NCBI GenBank assembly: GCA_047967505.1
Contig: CM106540.1
Length of the DNA stretch: 64,000 nt
Strand: one strand, 5' to 3'
Source: Dipteris shenzhenensis
Lineage: Eukaryota; Polypodiophyta; Polypodiopsida; Gleicheniales
This document shows, piece after piece, positions 58,390-64,000 of the stretch. The position numbers were made by a program, and so were the translations under genes. The notes below the pieces were generated by a model. That model did not search any database. It worked only from the letters and a program-made list of their open reading frames with translations, and was not told the origin of the DNA. How positions within the stretch are numbered: the first letter of the stretch is position 1; each line of letters begins with the position of its first letter.

Positions 58390-59661
58390 GTATTTCAGAA
58401 ATGGCTGGCCTTGGTTGAGAATCAGTCAGGTAGAACGCTTAAATGCCTACAGACTGACAATGGTGGAGAGTATCTCTCTCATGACTTTCAGCATTTTTGT
58501 GATACACATGGGATTAAGAGGGAGATCACATCCCCTCATACTCCAGAGCAAAATCCAATTGCAGAAAAGATGAACTGTACCATTCAAGAAAGATTGCATG
58601 CATGCTTTCCAATGCAAGTCTTTCTGGTGGTTTTTGGGCTGAGGCAATGAAGACTACAGGCATGTGATCAATAGATCACCTAGTAAGAGTTTGGATGGTG
58701 GTATTCCTGATGAGGCATGGAGTGGCAAGAAGCCCTCTTACTCTCATTTGCGTATATTTGGGTCTGAGGCATGTGCACATGTGCCGAAAGAGCTTCGAAA
58801 GAAGCTAGATCCTAAGTCTAGGAAATGCATCTTTCTGGGTTATGGTGAAAGTGGAGAGATGGGCTATCGTCTCTGGGATCCAGAAGCAAAGAAGATCATA
58901 TGCAGCCATGATGTAGACTTCAATGAGAAGAAGATGCATAAGGCACCCATGAGGGATGTGGAAATGTGCAAGAAATGGTACCACCAAGTACTCCCACAGG
59001 TATACAATCAAGGGTAGATGATGGATCATCAATTAGTGGAAATGATGAGCCAAATGTGGCTGATATGCAGGTGGGACAGCAAGCTGAAATGCCCTTGAGA
59101 AGATCATCTAGAGTGTCTAGACCGCCTGATAGGTTTGTTCCAGGGGTAGACTATGTGATGCTTACTGATTGCGGGGAGCCTTCTTGCTATAGAGAGGCTA
59201 TGATGTGCGAGGATCAATGCAAGTGGGAGTATGCTATGCAATCAGAGATGAGTTCACTTATGATGAATAAGACTTGGGACTTGGTTTCTTTGCCACATGG
59301 AAAGAAAGCATTGCCATGTAAATGGGTCTACAAGATGAAGGTCACAGGTGATGATGTGCCTAGGTACAAGGCCCGTTTGGTTGCTAAAGGGTTCAAGCAA
59401 GAGAAGGGTGTGGACTTTGATGAGATATTCTCTCCGGTTGTGAAGATGATCACACTTAGATGCATGCTTGGACTAGTGGCATCAGAGGATATGGAGCTTA
59501 TGCAAATGAATGTCAAGACAGCTTTCTTGGATGGGGATTTGCATGAGGAGATTTACATGGTGCAGCCAGAAGGCTTTGAAGAAAAGGGCAAAGAGTATTT
59601 AGTTTGCAAGCTGAAGAAGAGTCTCTATGGTCTTAAGCAAGCGCCTAGAGAATGGTATTAG
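58390..59661 (+). pseudogene. Copia integrase C-terminus and RT N-terminus
   Basis: The integrase continues (QTDNGGEYLSHDF with catalytic Asp; HTPEQNPIAEKMN with catalytic Glu), shifts frame near 58650, and ends RIFGSEACAHVPKELRKKLD. The RT frame (58966-59661) has RRSSRVSRPPDRFVPG, CKWVYKMKVTGDD, RLVAKGFKQEKGVDFDEIFS, MNVKTAFLDGDLHE and KSLYGLKQAPREWY. It stops at TAG 59659-59661 just before the deletion. Confidence 0.87.
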
Positions 59662-60491
59662 AAGTTTGATGCTTTCATTTGTTCCCAGGATTTTAGAAGG
59701 AGTATGTTACAAAAGTATTGCAACGTTTCAATATGGAGGGGGGGAAGGCAGTGAGTACTCCATTGCCTCCATATGTGAAATTGAGTCATATAGATAGTCC
59801 CAAATCAGATGAGGAAAGGGCCATGATGGCCAAGGTTCCTTATGCATCAGCGGTTGGGAGTCTTATGTATGCTATGATAGCTACTAGACCAAACATTGCA
59901 TTTGCAGTGGGAGTTGTTAGCCGGTATATGGCTAATCCAAGAAAGAGGCATTGGGAGGCAGTTAAGTGCATCATGAGGTACATGAAGGGTACCAAGGAGA
60001 TGTGCATCTGCTTTGGTAGAGGAGACATGCGTGTACTTGGGTACACAGGTTCAGACTATGTAGGGTGTGTGGATAGTAGGAGGTCCACTTCTGGTTATGT
60101 GTTCACCTTTGCAAGTGGTGCAGTGTCGTGGATATCTCGTGCATAGAAGTGCATTGCTTTGTCTACCACAGAGGCTGAGTATGTTGCAGCCACAGAGGGT
60201 TGCAAGGAGGCTATATGGCTTGATCAGCTAGTCGGAGATTTGGGGATTCATACAGGTGTACCGACGTTGCATAGTGATTCCATGAGTGCTATTCAGCTAG
60301 CACGAAATCCGGTCTTTCATGCAAAGACCAAACACATTGAGGTCAGGTACCATTTCATCAGGGAGGTACTTGAGGACAAGCGCATAGAGCTTGTCAAGGT
60401 TCATACAGATGATAACCCTACAGATATGCTGATGAAGAGTCTACCTAGTCAGCTGTTTGAGTATTGTCATGTATTGATGGGCATTGGATAG
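59662..60491 (+). pseudogene. Copia RT tail and RNase H relic after the YVDD deletion
   Basis: Text after the stop (KFDAFICSQDF) jumps at about 59701 into the segment normally some 130 residues further on (QRFNMEGGKAVSTPL). The palm active site is therefore gone. MYAMIATRPNIAFAVGVVSR, RYMKGTKEMCICFGRG and RNase H (RRSTSGYVFTFASGAVSW, TTEAEYVAATEGCKEAIWL, HSDSMSAIQLARNPVFHA) follow. A TAG at 60144 interrupts RNase H. Confidence 0.87.
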
Positions 60492-60544
60492 TATGCTCAT
60501 TGGTTGTTCTCCCTTAAAGGCACATTGTCCTTTAAGTGGGAGGT

Positions 60545-60714
60545 TGTGGGGGTTAAAGGTCACTGTGCCTTTACCCTGGGTATGTACAATACTCAAACAC
60601 ATATATAAATGAATAAAAAAGAAGATTAGGGTGTACTGCACCCACCAAAACTTGTGTGGCTCTCTATTTCTCTCTCTCCCTCTTTCGTTCTTGCTTCCGT
60701 TGAGAGCACTCTCA
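60545..60714 (+). repeat. 3' LTR, 170 bp
   Basis: Same length and ends as the 5' LTR, with six substitutions by my count. Confidence 0.95.
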
Positions 60715-62800
60715 AAACCAACAAAGAGCTAGCAATAGATGAAACAATACAACTTGTATTGCCACGAGTCTCAACATTCGCCATGTTACCTGATGCTTAC
60801 AACTTCTTGTAGTCAAAGGGTCTAGGAAGTCTTTTTGAGAAGCTAAAATCCTTCTTACCTTCACCTGCTATGATAGAATACATTTGTCGATTCATAACAT
60901 CATATAAAAGCATAGAGTTGGAGAAAGATAAGTACGGCACAATAATGTATAAAGAAAAGCCCTAAAAAATCTACCTCAGTAGATCCACTATGTAGGAGGC
61001 TTTCTCATTTCCAGAGGCACAAGAAGAATATCCAAAGAAACATTTGGATGCAAGATTCTTTTAGATTTAGGATTTATTCCCACCTAACACAAAGTCACAA
61101 AGCGGGGAAATACACCATGATATGATTCTGGATCCCATATGCAAAGAGGGAGCTAAGTTTTTGGCTGACATTTTCAATCATACAAGAGTGATAAAACTCT
61201 TATATGTCAGTAAAAACTCTTACAGTCCTTTGTAGAGCAAAACAACAAGATTGGGCTGAACACATATCCTTGCTGTGCTAACCAATTATGTATCCACTAC
61301 ACATAATGGCAAAAGCTACATTGCCCATAATAATTGGGTTTTCAATAGAGCAAGAGGAAGAATCTACACCCCTCTCAACACAAGATATAGAGGACTTTGA
61401 AACATTGATAATATTGCTAGAATGGGACTTAGAACCTCCATCTACTCTCAATGCAGATAACATGGATGGGCGACAATTTGAACAGATTCTAGAGAATGAC
61501 AATGTGGAACTCTGCCAAAGAATCCTGCAATTCGGTTCTCAGTCTTGCTCCCACAACAGAAGGACTCGAGCCTGGAAATTCAAGAGGATACCATGCCACA
61601 TAATGACTTTGCAAGTGAGCCAAATAGCATGCCTCTCCAAGGATCACAAGTCACCAATGTTGACGACTCCACGACTCTAGAGTCACAACCCCCAAATGTC
61701 TCTACTTGCACCATATACAGACTGTTGTTCAAGAAATAGGTATGTCCAATACAAGCAAGGCCATAGCACATTCCAGATCATACAACATCAAAGCCAACAA
61801 TTACAACAATGGTCTCAATTATTTACTACCATGGCGTTAGATGAGAAGGAAAGAGAAATGGAAAGATAGATGCTCCCATCACTCCAAACCAAGTTGCAAA
61901 GTGCCAAGACTGAAATCCTTAAGCTCAAGGAAAGCATGGCAGAACAAATGCAACAATAGCTCCTTGCACAAAATGCTCTAGTAGAAAGTATAAAGGATTC
62001 CCTACAAGCCACAGTTTCTCTCCAAGAAAAACACGTACAGCTATTTGATGCCTTGAACCAAAAGGAAAAGGTCAAGTTATCCCTGTCCCAAATGCAAGCC
62101 ACTTGTGATGATATCAAGAAGGAAATGGTGCACTTAAATGAAAGATTACTACTTAAAGAGGATCAACTCCATGCCACATTAGACACAAACAATGAGTTGT
62201 AGAACAGCCTCAAAGAAGGTAAACATCAAATTCAAGCACTAGAGAAGGAATGCATGGCATCAAGAGAGATACTTGTGAACACCAAAGCAGAACTAGATGC
62301 TCGAGAGCAAGAGATACTCCAACTCCACGTGCTTAGTGATCAATTTCCAGGGCATCCAAAAGCAGCTCAATAATTCAATAGTATTGCATACACCTCCACA
62401 CTAGGTAAGTATAAAGACAAGTGCATGGAGTGGCAAAATCAAAAGACAATAATTTCCAAGTTGGAAATTCAACTACTGGGTCAAGCCAATGACAGTGTGG
62501 AGGGGTCAGCACAAGATCTTTTGCTATGGGGGCATCACTACATTATACCAAGAGCTTGTTGCAGTCCTCCAGCAAGAGTATCACCTTGAAGGAAGAATAC
62601 ACATACTGTGGAAACACTTGCAAATCAAAATGTTACATGCATTATCTAGTCTTGATTGGACCAGACTAGTAAGCACAAAGACTCTCCGAGATCTATGCCA
62701 GCATATGGATGAAGATGAGAAGAATGTGTTCTGTCTCTCAGTGCATGTAAATCTCATACGGTTAAAGGCTGATGCCATACTACTATATGAATAAAAAAGT
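60715..62800 (+). pseudogene. Unidentified decayed ORF with C-terminal coiled coil (interrupted by copia)
   Basis: One frame continues across the repaired copia site from 55409. It reads NKELAIDETIQLVLPRVSTF, FEKLKSFLPSPAMIEYICRF and IYLSRSTM, with TAG at 60810, 60993 and 61062 and TAA at 60963. A frame change leads to an acidic part (61288 on). From 61831 a 180-codon frame, with TAG at 61867, 61957 and 62200 and TAA at 62371, has coiled-coil composition (LQTKLQSAKTEILKLKESMA, KHQIQALEKECMASREILVN). A further piece lies at 62489-62794. I do not recognise the family. A transposon accessory ORF (for example the extra ORF of a gypsy element, or a plant-mobile-domain protein) is possible. Confidence 0.5.
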
Positions 62801-63862
62801 TAAAATTTTATATCGTAAAAGCATCAATATAAATGATTTACATACCAAGTATGATGTGAAGAAAGGAAAGAAAGATTGTCACAAGTAGATGAGATTTTAA
62901 CTATAGAGTTTAAAATTTCTAGTTATTTTGAGTTCAACGAGAAAGCAAGATTAGAAATGAAACTCAGTATAAGCACTATCCAAAAATAATATGTCATTTT
63001 ACATAGTCATATAAGATGATAGTACGAGTACATTTGTATGTGTCTAAATAAAAGCATCATTATGGTTACAAGTTGCATTGTCCATTCTTTCTAGATAGTT
63101 TGATACCTTCTTCATCATCATTGTCCTTATATAGGATATTGCCAAGCATACAGTTCTTAGTAGTCCTTTCCAATTGTACTTTCCTTCCCAATAACAAATT
63201 AGCCAATGGGATCATAAATTGATAGTATTCTCCTTGTATTTTCCTCCAATAGATTTCCATACAACCATTATTGAGTCAAAGCTTGTTTTGTACATATGTA
63301 TTGGACTTATTTGTTGAAATACCATAAAGGCCATGATCTCAATGATCATGAGTCTCTTTTGTAGCCATGATGACACCTTCTATGTTACAATAAATTTTAG
63401 TATCTATGATTCATTCTTGTAGACCAAATAGCTAATGAAAGGTACCTCCAACATGGACTTCGCCAATGTATTTTATATCATGTTGCAATGGATTTCTTGT
63501 GTTGGTTGCATACAATTGGCAAGATGAACCTTTCTTGATATGAAAAACAACACATATCTAGTGACATATGCTCCTTTGACATACGCATGTAACAAGAATA
63601 CTCTTTGTGAATTCAGCTGAAACAATGTTTTGTATTATTAAACATTGATACTATGCATGTCCTTAAAATTAACGTCTATCATACAAGTAGACTATTTATA
63701 AAAGAAAACTTTCACTTACATAGAATCTAGAATACTATGGGTTTATATGACCTTTAACCTATTAACCATGGACACGAGGGAAAAAAATGAGGACATTTGG
63801 TAGCTTGGAGGAGAAGGGCCTGCCACGTGTAACGAAGGAGATCTTGGATGGAGGCTTAGAGA
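62801..63862. other. AT-rich intergenic sequence, nothing recognised
   Basis: Only short chance frames are present. No repeat family was identified. Confidence 0.5.
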
Positions 63863-63962
63863 GGGGAGGAGGTGGAAAGACAAGAGGCAAGCTTTGAGTG
63901 GGGAGGAGATAGAAAGGCAAGAGGCAGCTTTGGGAGGAAGGAGGAGATAGAAGGTCAATGGA
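63863..63962 (+). repeat. GA-rich imperfect tandem repeat, about 38-bp unit
   Basis: The block GGGAGGAG-TAGAAAG-CAAGAGGCA-GCTTTG recurs about 2.5 times at the right edge of the window, with substitutions. The array may continue past position 64000. Confidence 0.7.
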
Positions 63963-64000
63963 ATCGAGGAGATGTAAATTAAGCTTTGGGAGAAAGGAGG

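Larger units (their letters stand above)
55410..60719 (+). mobile_element. Ty1/copia element with 170-bp LTRs and target-site duplication
   Basis: Short LTRs of exactly 170 bp (55415-55584, 60545-60714) are flanked by perfect AAACC duplications (55410-55414, 60715-60719). I count six differences between the LTRs, about 96.5% identity. The primer site is TGGTATCAGAGC (55587-55598), and the tract AAGTGGGAGG precedes the 3' LTR. The interior has gag, protease, integrase, part of RT and RNase H. RT loses about 0.4 kb including YVDD near 59701. It differs in family from the pair at 30 and 41 kb. Confidence 0.97.

Noticed and set aside
61815-62117. 100-codon minus-strand frame (Ser/Cys-rich)
   Set aside because: It is the reverse strand of the coiled-coil relic. 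The plus frame has better coding character and explains the stops.
1-64000. Possible bacterial or organellar DNA
   Set aside because: There are no bacterial gene layouts, plastid or mitochondrial genes; introns and plant LTR elements are present throughout.

Overview
The window looks like land-plant nuclear DNA. It has one host gene with canonical GT-AG introns, Ty1/copia and Ty3/gypsy elements with tRNA primer-binding sites, LINEs with DUF4283-type ORF1 and zf-RVT tails, and many GA, CA and AAAT microsatellites. The very long intron and the LINE types make me think of a fern or another large-genome, non-angiosperm vascular plant. That is inference and not tested.

Left part (1-25.7 kb). One recognisable host gene, a ubiquitin-activating enzyme E1 (UBA1 type), runs on the minus strand. 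Its first coding exon is at 25422-25665, exon 2 at 6450-6667 and exon 3 at 5488-6282. The three exons keep frame and encode the first 419 residues; the catalytic-cysteine and C-terminal domains must lie left of position 1. Intron 1 is 18,754 bp and intron 3 exceeds 5.4 kb. Both are filled with transposon debris: a 3' LTR copia element (1-3961), a decayed minus-strand LINE (about 9.5-12.6 kb), a gypsy RNase H scrap (12.9-13.2 kb), gypsy-like gag and copia pol relics (15.8-19.0 kb), and a young, nearly intact plus-strand LINE (about 19.1-24.73 kb).

Middle (25.7-47 kb). Upstream of the E1 gene is a possible head-to-head promoter with a small acidic ORF on the other strand, ending in a minisatellite. 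Further right are LINE tails, a complete minus-strand copia element with target-site duplications (30083-35651), satellite-like GA tracts, a very old minus-strand LINE (36.6-40.98 kb), and a second, plus-strand copy of the same copia family with its reverse transcriptase deleted (40974-44714). Two tandem repeats follow.

Right part (47-64 kb). This part holds an LTR end with a tRNA-Asp-type primer-binding site (48376), a long polypyrimidine tract, and a rearranged gypsy pol in which a piece of RT has been copied into the integrase region. It also holds a copia element with 170-bp LTRs (55415-60714) that interrupts a decayed coding region I do not recognise, which ends in a coiled coil.

Two patterns run through the window. 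Premature stops in the transposons are mostly CAG to TAG or CGA to TGA, as expected from deamination of methylated CHG and CG cytosines. Three of the four copia elements with identifiable LTRs have lost the RT core containing the catalytic YVDD. I see no tRNA, rRNA or CRISPR.
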